From Brachybacterium sacelli (lineage in GTDB: Bacteria > Actinomycetota > Actinomycetes > Actinomycetales > Dermabacteraceae): 64,000 nt of DNA. The notes below the pieces were generated by a model. The model saw nothing but the letters and a program-made list of their open reading frames with translations, did no database searches and was not told where the DNA came from. The stretch covers positions 2,108,001 to 2,172,000 of the forward strand of contig NZ_JAGIOD010000001.1 in the NCBI RefSeq assembly GCF_017876545.1, written 5' to 3'. A program made the translations under genes and the position numbers. Position 1 is the first letter of the stretch. Each line of letters begins with the position of its first letter. Positions 56,179-64,000 of this stretch are shown here, piece after piece.

Positions 56179-57167
56179 CGTTCGCGCCCTCCTCTCAGGG
56201 CGATCAGCGTGAGGCCGGCGATGAAGGCGAACAGGACGAACGCCATCGCCGAGGCCGATCCCATGCTGCTGTACTCGAAGGCCTCGGTGTAGATCAGGTA
56301 GTTCACGGTGGTCGTCGAGCTCATCGGTCCTCCGGAGGTCAGCACGAAGATCTCGGCGAAGCTCTGGGACAGGTAGATGATGTCGGTCGCCACCACGTAG
56401 ACGAGCATCGGGCGCAGCCCGGGCAGGGTGACGTGGCGGAAGCGGTGCCAGAGCCCGGCGCCGTCGATGCTCGCCGCCTCGTACAGATGCCTCGGAATCG
56501 TCTGCAGCCCCGCCAGCAGCAGCACCATGTTGCTCCCCAGCGCTTTCCAGATGCGCATGACGGAGACGCCGTTCAGCGCGGTCTCCGGGTCGTTGAGCCA
56601 CTTCTGCGGGGAGAGGTTCAGGACCTCGAGGACGTCGTTGAACAGCCCGTTCTGCGAGTACATCCACAGCCAGATCATGCTCACGGCGGTGAGCGAGACG
56701 ATGTGCGGGACGTACAGCGCCGAGCGGAAGAGCCCGACCCCGCGGAACGGGCGGTTGGCCAGCATCGCCAGCACGAGGGCGATCACGACGGTCGGCGGGA
56801 GCACCTGCAGCGTGTAGCGCGCCGTCACCCACAGAGCATTGCGGAAGGCGCCGTCGGCGATCAGAGCGCCGTAGTTGGACAGGCCCACGAACGTCGGGGC
56901 ACCGCGCTGCAGGGGCGTGTACTCGGTGAAGCTCAGCACCAGGCCGTACAGCACCGGAACGATCTGGAAGACCAGCACGTACACCGCTGCGGGGGCGACG
57001 AAGAGCATGCCGGCCCGGGACATCGAGCGGCGCAGCGGGCGGTGCGAGGGCTCGCGGCGTCGAGGAGACCGCGCGAGCCCCGTGCGCGGGCCGGTGCCGG
57101 CGGCGTCCGGGCCCTCCGTCGCCGCGCGGCCCGTCGAGGACGAGATGGCGTCGGAGATGGCGATCAC
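56175..57167 (-). CDS. Carbohydrate ABC transporter permease (MalF type)
   Basis: A 330-residue CUT1 permease. A charged N-terminus of about 55 residues precedes the first membrane segment (GMLFVAPAAVYVLVFQIVPV). The coupling loop is HLYEAASIDGAGLWHRFRHV. It pairs with the MalG-type protein. The GTG at 57167 overlaps the binding-protein stop (GTGA) and follows GGAAGG, so the three transporter genes are coupled. Confidence 0.93.
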   Translation of the reverse strand: MIAISDAISSSTGRAATEGPDAAGTGPRTGLARSPRRREPSHRPLRRSMSRAGMLFVAPAAVYVLVFQIVPVLYGLVLSFTEYTPLQRGAPTFVGLSNYGALIADGAFRNALWVTARYTLQVLPPTVVIALVLAMLANRPFRGVGLFRSALYVPHIVSLTAVSMIWLWMYSQNGLFNDVLEVLNLSPQKWLNDPETALNGVSVMRIWKALGSNMVLLLAGLQTIPRHLYEAASIDGAGLWHRFRHVTLPGLRPMLVYVVATDIIYLSQSFAEIFVLTSGGPMSSTTTVNYLIYTEAFEYSSMGSASAMAFVLFAFIAGLTLIALRGGRER

Positions 57168-58489
57168 CCTTCCTGCGCGATGATCTGCTCGAGCTCGGTG
57201 GCGGCCTGGTCGAGCGCCTCCTGCGGCGTCAGCGCGGCGTTGAGCGCCTGCTCGAGGTACTCGGCGAGGGTGTCGCGGATCTGCGTCCATCCCGCGACGT
57301 TGGGATTGGAGCGGAAGGACTCGGAGTTCTCCACCGTGGAGGCGATCGCCGGGGTCTCCTGGACGTAATCGCTCTCGACGGCGGAGGCGCGCGCCGGGAC
57401 GATCCCGACCTCCTCAGCGTACTTGTTGTTGTAGTCCTTGCTGCCGATCAGCTGCATGAACTCCCAGGCGAGGTCCATCTTCTGGCTGTCGGGGTTGATC
57501 AGCAGGCCGGTCGCCGCACCGCCGAATGCGGCGGGCTCGTCCTCACTGTCGAAGGGCAGCACGTCCATGAAGCGCAGGTCGAGGTCCGGGGCGGCGGCCA
57601 TGATCTGGGTGAGCGTCGCCGGGTCCGTGAAGAGCATCGAGGAGTCCTCGGTGGCCAGCGGCGACTGGGCGGGCGGCAGGGCGTCCCAGGTGCCGCCGAG
57701 ATTGCTGTCGACGGGGGAGTCTCCCTGGTAGAGGCTCACGTACCATTCGAGCGCCTCGAGGCCTTCCGGGCCGTTGAACTGCACCGTGGTTCCGTCCTCG
57801 GACAGCAGCTCACCGCCGTTCGCCCACAGCAGGCTGGTGTAGGCCTGCTGCATCCCCGGTGGTTCGGCGCTGAACACGATACCCGCGCGCTCGAGAGAAC
57901 CGCCCGATCGCACGGCGAGGGCGTCGGCGGCCTCGCGCAGCTCGACGAAGGTGGTCGGTGGCGCGTCGGGGTCGAGCCCGGCCTCTTCGAAGTGGGCGGC
58001 GTTGTAGGCCACCTGACGTCCCGTGGCGGCGATCGGGAACATGTAGTGGGCGCCGTCGACGACACCGCTCTCGAGACCGATCTTCAGGTCCTCGCGGTCG
58101 GCCTCCTCCATCTGCTCGAGGCGATCGTCGAGGGGCTCGATGCGGCCGTATTTCACCAGATCGGCCACCGCGGCGGGGCCGTGGCCGTAGAGATCGGGTC
58201 CCGTCCCCGAGGAGAATCCGGCATTGAGCCGCGGGGACATGTCCGGCCAATCGATGAACGTGACCTTGGCGCCGCGTCCCGTCCTCTCCGTGAAGGCGGG
58301 GACCAGGATCTCGGTGACGAAGTCCTGTTCGGTGGGCTGGACGCCGGGCCACCAGATGACGAGGTCGCCGTCGGGACCGCCGGCTCCGCCGGAGCCGCCG
58401 TCGCAGCCCGACAGCAGTGTTGGGGCACCGACCGCGGCGACCGCGGCGGCCGCGGCCGTCAGGAACGTGCGTCTGCGGGTGGGGAGCAC
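57164..58489 (-). CDS. Carbohydrate ABC transporter substrate-binding lipoprotein
   Basis: A 441-residue SBP_bac_1 protein. The signal has an RRRTFL twin-arginine-like motif and lipobox LLSGC, then the binding fold (VIWWPGVQPTEQDFVTEILV; later AFGGAATGLLINPDSQKMD). It captures a sugar or glycoside for the two permeases. Substrate unknown. The start GTG 58489 was chosen because GAGAGG lies 8 nt upstream; GTG 58498 and ATG 58531 are possible. Confidence 0.93.
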   Translation of the reverse strand: MLPTRRRTFLTAAAAAVAAVGAPTLLSGCDGGSGGAGGPDGDLVIWWPGVQPTEQDFVTEILVPAFTERTGRGAKVTFIDWPDMSPRLNAGFSSGTGPDLYGHGPAAVADLVKYGRIEPLDDRLEQMEEADREDLKIGLESGVVDGAHYMFPIAATGRQVAYNAAHFEEAGLDPDAPPTTFVELREAADALAVRSGGSLERAGIVFSAEPPGMQQAYTSLLWANGGELLSEDGTTVQFNGPEGLEALEWYVSLYQGDSPVDSNLGGTWDALPPAQSPLATEDSSMLFTDPATLTQIMAAAPDLDLRFMDVLPFDSEDEPAAFGGAATGLLINPDSQKMDLAWEFMQLIGSKDYNNKYAEEVGIVPARASAVESDYVQETPAIASTVENSESFRSNPNVAGWTQIRDTLAEYLEQALNAALTPQEALDQAATELEQIIAQEG

Positions 58490-58638
58490 GAGGGGCACCT
58501 CTCGTTCCGTGCAGGAATGGTCAACGCTCATCGGCGACGAGGACGTCGCGCATCCGCGTTCGGCCGATGGGGTCCGAGGATCCCGGGCCGACGGGACGAG
58601 CACGCTCTCGTCCCGATGATGGCGTTACGTATTAGGTT

Positions 58639-58648
58639 TCTGATCAGA
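58639..58648. promoter_or_regulatory. Candidate operator in the divergent transporter/lacI gap
   Basis: A perfect palindrome TCTGATCAGA within an AT-rich island (58625-58655). On the minus strand a TAATAC box (58627-58632) just downstream could be the transporter -10. A LacI-type repressor encoded next door would be the natural ligand-responsive binder. Sequence support is only moderate. Confidence 0.4.
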
Positions 58649-58792
58649 GATTAGGCATGGCGTGCATCACCGTCAAGGGGGCTCCTGGGCTTCACGAGGG
58701 AGTCGTCGGCGCCGGCCCGTCGTCCTCGCAGATGCTGGACCAGGTGAGAGTCGGATCCTGGACCCGGATGGCGAGGGAATGCGGGCGAGACC

Positions 58793-58821
58793 TTGAGGAT
58801 CGCGCATCCCGCGTCTACAGT
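58793..58821 (+). promoter_or_regulatory. Promoter of the lacI-type gene
   Basis: TTGAGG (58793-58798) and TACAGT (58816-58821) at 17-bp spacing. A short inverted repeat CAGTC-N8-GACTG (58818-58835) overlaps the -10, a possible autoregulatory site. The remaining 58490-58792 stretch holds the transporter leader and operator candidate only. Confidence 0.6.
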
Positions 58822-58855
58822 CGTTGCCAGGACTGATACGAACAAGGAGTGGCCG

Positions 58856-59860
58856 GTGCGAGTACGTCAGCGCGACATCGCGTATGCAGCCGGGGTCTCG
58901 CAGGCGACCGTGTCCCTGGTGGTCAGCGGCCGCGCCTCCGACGGCGGGGTCTCGCCCCGGACCCAGGAGCGGGTCCGCACGGCGATGGTGGACCTGGGAT
59001 ACGTGCCCGATCCCGTCGCGCAGTCGCTGCGAGGCGGTCGCAGCGGCCTGATCGGGGTCTTCACCTACGAGCCGATCTTCCCCGCGACGCCCGATGACTA
59101 CTTCCACGAGTTCCTGGTCGGCATCGAGGTCGCCGCCGCCGAGCTCGGGCGGGACCTCGTGCTGTTCTCGTCGACGCAGCGGGCCGACGGGACCCGAACC
59201 ATCTACGACCGCGGGACGAACCGCCTCCAGGTGGCGGACGGGTCCGTCGTCCTCGGCCAGCGGCGCGACGAGGACGAACTGCGCCGGCTCGCCGCGGACG
59301 GCTACCCCTTCGTGAGCCTGGGCGGCTACGACCCGGTGCCGGAGGCGGCCTGGGTGGCCGTCGACTATGCCGCGGCCGTCCGGTCGATACTCGCGGACCT
59401 CCACGGAGCGGGACACCGCCGCCTCGCCTACGTCCGAGGCGACGACGAACGGCTCCCGTCGAAGGCCCGACGTGAGGCTTTCGCCGCCGCCACGGCCGAG
59501 GACGAGACGCACCGGGTCACGCCGTCCGAGCTGAGCCGCGAGCTGGTCGAGCACTGGGTGCGCGACGGAGTGAGCGCGGTCGTGGCGGAGAATCCGGCCG
59601 TCGCGGAGAGCCTCGCGGCCGCCGTCTCTCGGGCGGGGCTGCGGATCCCGGACGACCTCTCCGCCGTATGCCTGGAGAGGCCGCTGCGCAGCGGCCGCAC
59701 CGCCGGGTGGTCGCACCTGGTGATTCCCAAGCACGAGGTGGGAAGCCGCACCGTGCGGGCGCTCGCCGCGATCCTCGACGGGGAGCTCCCGACGGACCAC
59801 CACGGACTGATCCGCTGCCTGCCGCACCACCTCGGCACGATCGCGTCGACCGGCGAATGA
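58856..59860 (+). CDS. LacI-family transcriptional regulator
   Basis: A 334-residue repressor. The N-terminal helix-turn-helix is RQRDIAYAAGVSQATVSLVV followed by the hinge SLRGGRSGLIGVF, and then a periplasmic-binding-protein-like sugar domain (about residues 60-330). It would control the divergent carbohydrate transporter and probably the oxidoreductase downstream in response to a sugar. GTG 58856 lies 6 nt after AAGGAG; the frame upstream of it is rejected. Confidence 0.93.
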   Translation: MRVRQRDIAYAAGVSQATVSLVVSGRASDGGVSPRTQERVRTAMVDLGYVPDPVAQSLRGGRSGLIGVFTYEPIFPATPDDYFHEFLVGIEVAAAELGRDLVLFSSTQRADGTRTIYDRGTNRLQVADGSVVLGQRRDEDELRRLAADGYPFVSLGGYDPVPEAAWVAVDYAAAVRSILADLHGAGHRRLAYVRGDDERLPSKARREAFAAATAEDETHRVTPSELSRELVEHWVRDGVSAVVAENPAVAESLAAAVSRAGLRIPDDLSAVCLERPLRSGRTAGWSHLVIPKHEVGSRTVRALAAILDGELPTDHHGLIRCLPHHLGTIASTGE

Positions 59861-59908
59861 GGTCTCCCACGGCGCATCGCACTGGCCACCCACCCAGGAA
59901 GGACCCCC

Positions 59909-61567
59909 ATGACCACGTCGAGCACCCCCGCCCCTCTCCCCGAGACCACCGCCGATCTCGTCGTCATCGGCGGCGGTCTCGGCGGCGTGGCGGCGGCCCT
60001 GACCGCCGCGCGACTCGGACGACACGTGATCCTCACCGAGACCGACGCCTGGCTGGGTGGTCAGTTGACCGTCCAGGCCGTGCCCCCGGACGAGTCACGC
60101 TGGGCCGACAGCCACCCGACTTCCGCCTCCTACACGGAGTTCCGCGAGCGAGTGCGCGATCACTACCGGCGCAGCTTCCCGCTCACGGACGCCGCCCGGA
60201 GCGATCCGTTCCTCAACCCGGGAGCCGGCTTCGTCTCCCGGCTCTGCCACGAGCCGCGGATCGGTGCCCTGGTGCTCGAGGAGATGCTCTCCCCTCTGCT
60301 GTCGGACGGACGCATCCAGTGGCTGCGCGAGCACGAGCCCGTCGGCGTGGAGCGCGCGGGGGACCGCGTCACCGCGGTGATCGTGAGGGAGACCTCCTCC
60401 GGGGCGGAGCGCCGGCTCCTCGCCCCGCTGTTCGTCGATGCGACCGAGCTCGGAGACCTGCTCGCCCTGGGAGACCTCGAGCATGTGATCGGGGCGGAGA
60501 GCCGCGCCGAGCACGGTGAGCTGCACGCCCCCGTGGGCCCCGATCCCTTGGACCAGCAGGCCATCACCTGGTGCTGCGCGCTGGAGTGGGCCCCGGGGCA
60601 CGGGGACCTCGTGGCCCGGCCCCCGCTGTACGACCGCTTCGCCAGCGTCGTGCCGGACTTCTGGCCGGGACCGCAGCTGTCCTTCGACGACGTCCACCCC
60701 ATCACTCTCGAGCGCCGCACCCGGCCGATCTTCGAGGGGGACCCGACGGATCATGAACGGCTCGACGGGGCCGGCGACATGTGGCACTACCGGCGCATCC
60801 GTGCCCAGCGTCTGATGGAGCCGGGGACTCCGGGCAGCGACGTGACGCTCGTGAACTGGCCGCAGATCGACTTCTGGGACGCGCCGCTGCTCGGCGTGGA
60901 CGCTGAGCAACGCGACCGCGCCGAGGACGAGGCCCGCCAGCTCACGCTGTCCTTCGTCCACTGGCTGCAGCACGAGGCGCCGCGCAGCGACGGGGGAGCG
61001 GGATATCCCGAGCTGCGGCTGCGCGGCGACGTGCTCGGCACCGCCGACGGGCTGGCGCGCCGGCCGTACATCCGCGAGGCCCGACGGATCCGCGCAGTGT
61101 TCACCGTCACCGAAGAGCACATCGGTCGCGAGATGCGCGGCGAGTTCGCGGGCTCGGAGGAGTTCACCGATGCGGTCGGCACCGGTCACTACCGCATCGA
61201 CCTGCACCCTTCGACCGCGGGGCGGAACTACGTCGACATCGACTGCTTCCCGTTCCAAATCCCGCTGGGTGCACTGGTCCCGCGGGACGTGGCGAACCTG
61301 GTGCCCGCGAACAAGAACATCGGGACCACCCACATCTCCAACGGCGCCTACCGCCTCCACCCCGTGGAATGGTCCATCGGAGAGGCCGTGGGAGCGCTGT
61401 CGGAGATCGGCGGGCGTCACGGCGTCGACCCGGCAGGCGTGCACAGCAGCAGCGAGCTCACGCGCGAGCTGCAGGCGCTGCTGGCCGACGAGCTGGGGGT
61501 GCAGCTCGCGTGGCCCGAGGCCATCCGCCGCCGCCTTCCCGAGGCCGAGCCCGTCCCGACCCGGTGA
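59909..61567 (+). CDS. FAD-dependent oxidoreductase (FAD_oxidored type)
   Basis: A 552-residue flavoprotein. The N-terminal dinucleotide motif is VVIGGGLGGVAAALTAARLG (about residues 22-41), followed by LTETDAWLGGQLT, typical of the PF12831-like group, and a C-terminal FAD-contact region (LVPANKNIGTTHISNGAYRL). Substrate unknown. Being 48 bp after the LacI regulator and opposite a sugar transporter, oxidation of an imported sugar, glycoside or derived compound is plausible. AGGAAGGA precedes the ATG. Confidence 0.88.
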   Translation: MTTSSTPAPLPETTADLVVIGGGLGGVAAALTAARLGRHVILTETDAWLGGQLTVQAVPPDESRWADSHPTSASYTEFRERVRDHYRRSFPLTDAARSDPFLNPGAGFVSRLCHEPRIGALVLEEMLSPLLSDGRIQWLREHEPVGVERAGDRVTAVIVRETSSGAERRLLAPLFVDATELGDLLALGDLEHVIGAESRAEHGELHAPVGPDPLDQQAITWCCALEWAPGHGDLVARPPLYDRFASVVPDFWPGPQLSFDDVHPITLERRTRPIFEGDPTDHERLDGAGDMWHYRRIRAQRLMEPGTPGSDVTLVNWPQIDFWDAPLLGVDAEQRDRAEDEARQLTLSFVHWLQHEAPRSDGGAGYPELRLRGDVLGTADGLARRPYIREARRIRAVFTVTEEHIGREMRGEFAGSEEFTDAVGTGHYRIDLHPSTAGRNYVDIDCFPFQIPLGALVPRDVANLVPANKNIGTTHISNGAYRLHPVEWSIGEAVGALSEIGGRHGVDPAGVHSSSELTRELQALLADELGVQLAWPEAIRRRLPEAEPVPTR

Positions 61568-61605
61568 GAGCGACATGAGCTCGGTGCGCCGAGCTCGGCG
61601 CTCTC
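61566..61605. terminator. Bidirectional terminator
   Basis: Nested stems GAGAGCG/CGCTCTC and GAGCTCGG/CCGAGCTC with a 4-nt loop, overlapping the stop codons of the convergent oxidoreductase and acetyltransferase genes. Confidence 0.8.
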
Positions 61606-62698
61606 AGGCCGTCGGTGGCTCGAGCAGGCGTGAGGAGTGCGCCGGCGCCGAGGAGTGCCAGGAGCGAGTGCGCTCGAAGGTCTCCCAGCCCATCGAGCCG
61701 TACAGCCCGTCGGCGCCGGTGGGGGAGTCCGCGTCGACCTCGAGGTCGACGTGGGTGCGTCCGCGGCCGGCGGCGTCCCGGATCGCCGCCCCCAGCAGGG
61801 ATTTCGCGATGCCGTGGCCGCGAGCGCTGCGATGGACCCCGAGGTACTCGAGGTAGGTGCCCTCCCCGAGCGTCGGGGTCGCGGGCATCCTCGCCGCGAC
61901 CAGGCCGCCGGCGGGCAGCCACAGTCCGTCGCGGTCGATCTCCGCGATCCACCAGTGGTCCCAGGCCGCTTCCCCGGGAGTCTCGATGAGGCGCTGGACG
62001 AACTCGGCGAAGGATTCCCGGTAGGACCCCCAGTGGTCGGCGAAGGACTCCTCGAGCATCCGGTGGACGGTGCGGACGTCCTGGGCGACGGGCAGCCCGG
62101 ACTCGTGGCGATGCACGGGCCGCATCCGCGTCCCCTCCCGGGGCCCGGGGCCCGCGCCCGAGTCGTCGGCCGTGACCGGGCGACGCATGTGCAGCCAGGT
62201 GCGCACCTTCTCGTAGCCCGCGGCCTCCAGCGCGCGGGCGCGGTCGGTGTCCAGCTCGTTCGTGTCGCAGGACAGCTGCGTGCTCTCCACGCCGCGATGG
62301 CGGGCGAAGGACCCGCCGACCTCGACGGCCCAGTCCAGCAGCGCGGCGGTCAGCGCCTCGCGCTCGGGCACGTCCTGGGAGACGACGAACTGCAGGTCGG
62401 AGCGCCCACGGGCGCGATCCTCGAGGGCGACCCATGCGAGCGGGTCGCGGTCTTCGGTGGGGGAGCCGTCGGCAGCGATGGGGACGACGACGATCTGGCG
62501 ACGCGACCACGACTTCAGCCCGACCAGCTGGGACCGCAGCGCGTCCTCGTCGACGACGCCCTCCGGCGTGTGCTCCCGCTGCGCCGCTACGTGCAGCTCC
62601 GCCAGCGCTCCGACGTCGGCCTCGACGGGAAGACGTGTGGTCAGCGTCGCCTCGAGCGACGCGGGCAGCGGGGGCGGGAAGTGATCGATGAGCGGCAC
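61604..62698 (-). CDS. Tandem-GNAT acetyltransferase
   Basis: A 364-residue protein. The C-terminal GNAT domain has an acetyl-CoA loop in YLGVHRSARGHGIAKSLL and the final YGSMGWETFERT. The N-terminal half looks like a second, degenerate GNAT domain lacking the loop (VVVPIAADG ... YEKVRTWLHMRRP). This two-domain layout is also seen in mycothiol synthase (MshD), but I cannot assign that role. GTG 62698 has CACCAT 6 nt upstream. Substrate unknown. Confidence 0.82.
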   Translation of the reverse strand: MPLIDHFPPPLPASLEATLTTRLPVEADVGALAELHVAAQREHTPEGVVDEDALRSQLVGLKSWSRRQIVVVPIAADGSPTEDRDPLAWVALEDRARGRSDLQFVVSQDVPEREALTAALLDWAVEVGGSFARHRGVESTQLSCDTNELDTDRARALEAAGYEKVRTWLHMRRPVTADDSGAGPGPREGTRMRPVHRHESGLPVAQDVRTVHRMLEESFADHWGSYRESFAEFVQRLIETPGEAAWDHWWIAEIDRDGLWLPAGGLVAARMPATPTLGEGTYLEYLGVHRSARGHGIAKSLLGAAIRDAAGRGRTHVDLEVDADSPTGADGLYGSMGWETFERTRSWHSSAPAHSSRLLEPPTA

Positions 62699-62782
62699 CC
62701 GTTCATGGTGCCACGCGTGCTCAGGGCCGCACGGGGCGGCGGCGGAACCGTGATCCGCCGGGAACGGAGCCCGCGTCCGGGA

Positions 62783-64000
62783 TCAGTCGCGAGGGCGGTG
62801 ATCGGCTGAGGAAGGGTCCGAGGCGCCGGCGGTCGCCTCGGCGGTGCCTGCCAGGTGCTCCGCGTCGCGGTCGACGCTCTCGGCGTCGGCCGCGCCGTGG
62901 ATCTCGTCCTCGTCGACCGCGAGCGCCGGGACCGATCCCGTGCTGGTGGCCGGCTCGTGCGCCTGCAGGGTGTCGCGCAGAGTGAGGTGCGGGATGAAGA
63001 TCGACAGCACGATCGCGATGACCACGAAGGGGATCGCGGTGAAGAACACGTCGTGCATCGCCTCGCCCATGCCGGTGCGGATGGCGTCGACGATCGGGGC
63101 CGGCAGCTTCTCCAGCGTGCTCTGGTCGAGCACCGACCCGACGCCGGCACCGCTTCCGCCGCTGCTGTCCATCATCGAGGAGGCTCCCTGCGGCAGGTGG
63201 CTCTCGATGGCCGGCTGCATGCGCGTCGTCATGACGGTGCCCAGCACCGCGATGCCGACGGTCGAGCCGACGTTGCGGAAGAACTGCACCGAGGCGGTGG
63301 CCACACCAAGCTCGGACTGCGGCACCGCATTCTGCACCACGAGGGTGAAGATCTGCATCATCATGCCCAGCCCCAGGCCGATCACCACCATCGCGACCGT
63401 GAGATGCCAGGCCGAGTCCCCGTACGAGACCTGGGTGAGCAACCAGTAGCCGGTGAGCATCACGAGCCCGCCGACGATGAGGATCTCCTTGTAGCGTCCG
63501 AACTTGGAGACCAGCAGGCCGGAGATGATCGACATGCCGATCATGGACACCGACTGCGGGATGAGGATCGCGCCGGAACCGGTCGCGGAGACGCCCATGA
63601 CGGCCTGGGCGTACACCGGGATGTAGATGATCGCGCCGAACATGGCCACGGCGACCGCGAAGGAGGCCAGGATCGACAGCGCGACCACGGGACGGGCCAG
63701 CATGCCCAGCGGCAGCAGCGGGTCCTCGGCGCGCATCTCGACCCGCACGAACAGGCCCAGCAGCAGCGCGGTCGCGACGTACATGCCGATGATGGTCGGG
63801 GAGCCCCAGGCGTAGGTGGTGCCGCCCCAGGAGGTCGCCAGCAGGCCGATGACCAGGCCCGGGGTGAGGGTCATGATGCCGAGCACGTCCACGGTGGTGC
63901 GGCGCTGGACGTGGTCGAGGTGCAGGAAACGCAGCACGAAGCCGAAGGCGACCACGCCCAGCGGCAGCGTGAGGAAGAACAGGTAGCGCCAGCCGAAGTG
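62783..64000 (-). CDS. MFS drug exporter (DHA2/EmrB type), 5' end outside window
   Basis: 405 C-terminal residues of a 14-TM major facilitator, entering the window at HFGWRYLFFLTLPLG, the typical segment near the fifth/sixth membrane helix of DHA2 proteins. Membrane segments continue to about IPFVVIAIVLSIFIPHL, and an acidic cytoplasmic tail closes the protein. It exports drugs or metabolites with protons; substrate unknown. The start lies beyond 64000. Confidence 0.93.
   Translation of the reverse strand, partial: HFGWRYLFFLTLPLGVVAFGFVLRFLHLDHVQRRTTVDVLGIMTLTPGLVIGLLATSWGGTTYAWGSPTIIGMYVATALLLGLFVRVEMRAEDPLLPLGMLARPVVALSILASFAVAVAMFGAIIYIPVYAQAVMGVSATGSGAILIPQSVSMIGMSIISGLLVSKFGRYKEILIVGGLVMLTGYWLLTQVSYGDSAWHLTVAMVVIGLGLGMMMQIFTLVVQNAVPQSELGVATASVQFFRNVGSTVGIAVLGTVMTTRMQPAIESHLPQGASSMMDSSGGSGAGVGSVLDQSTLEKLPAPIVDAIRTGMGEAMHDVFFTAIPFVVIAIVLSIFIPHLTLRDTLQAHEPATSTGSVPALAVDEDEIHGAADAESVDRDAEHLAGTAEATAGASDPSSADHRPRD

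Overview
The window is a high-GC (roughly 70%) chromosomal segment of an actinobacterium. The evidence is groES directly followed by groEL behind two CIRCE operators, a guaB / GuaB3-family / guaA neighbourhood with SURF1 and a DUF3817 gene, TANNNT boxes 6-7 nt before start codons (leaderless transcripts), abundant GTG starts and 1-4 bp gene overlaps. A Micrococcales genome such as Brachybacterium (Dermabacteraceae) fits best, but genus is inferred from gene content only. No rRNA, tRNA, CRISPR array or intact mobile element was found.

Layout. 1-9.1 kb: a probable sialic-acid (N-acetylneuraminate) utilisation locus on the minus strand (ROK kinase, lyase, peptide-type ABC transporter with a fused permease-ATPase) with a divergent GntR/FCD regulator, an operator between them, and a coupled APH(6)-like kinase. 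9.1-13.7 kb: msrA, an IS256-type remnant, a DUF222-HNH protein and a sulfatase. 13.7-19.2 kb: a tightly overlapping minus-strand operon of DUF58, MoxR, DUF4129 and membrane proteins behind a methyltransferase. 19.2-22.3 kb: an MDR reductase, a first moeA and a PH-like membrane protein, closed by a 42-bp palindromic terminator. 22.4-28.3 kb: a second peptide ABC transporter, lipoprotein gene last. 28.6-33.2 kb: a molybdenum-cofactor cluster (moaA-moaD divergent from moeA-moaC-mogA/moaE fusion). 33.3-43.7 kb: cAMP phosphodiesterase, groESL, a BCCT transporter, a pseudouridine synthase, small membrane proteins and a Pit phosphate transporter. 43.9-55.2 kb: GMP synthesis genes interleaved with an exonuclease, ackA-pta, SURF1 and DUF3817. 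55.3-61.6 kb: a carbohydrate ABC transporter divergent from a LacI regulator and an FAD-dependent oxidoreductase. 61.6-64 kb: a tandem GNAT acetyltransferase and the C-terminal part of an MFS/DHA2 exporter.

Three genes carry reading-frame damage: a -1 frameshift in the sialic-acid-type binding protein (near 6400), a compensated +1/-1 pair in the BCCT transporter (38677-38682 and 39008-39011), and an in-frame amber codon in pta (50977-50979). The frameshifts all lie in short G/C homopolymers, so sequencing error is a serious alternative. I did not find a convincing new defence or mobile system. The most rewarding items are the sialic-acid locus with its collagen-like linker and coupled kinase, the damaged genes, the repeated leaderless-start architecture, and the GuaB paralogue whose active-site loop lacks cysteine.
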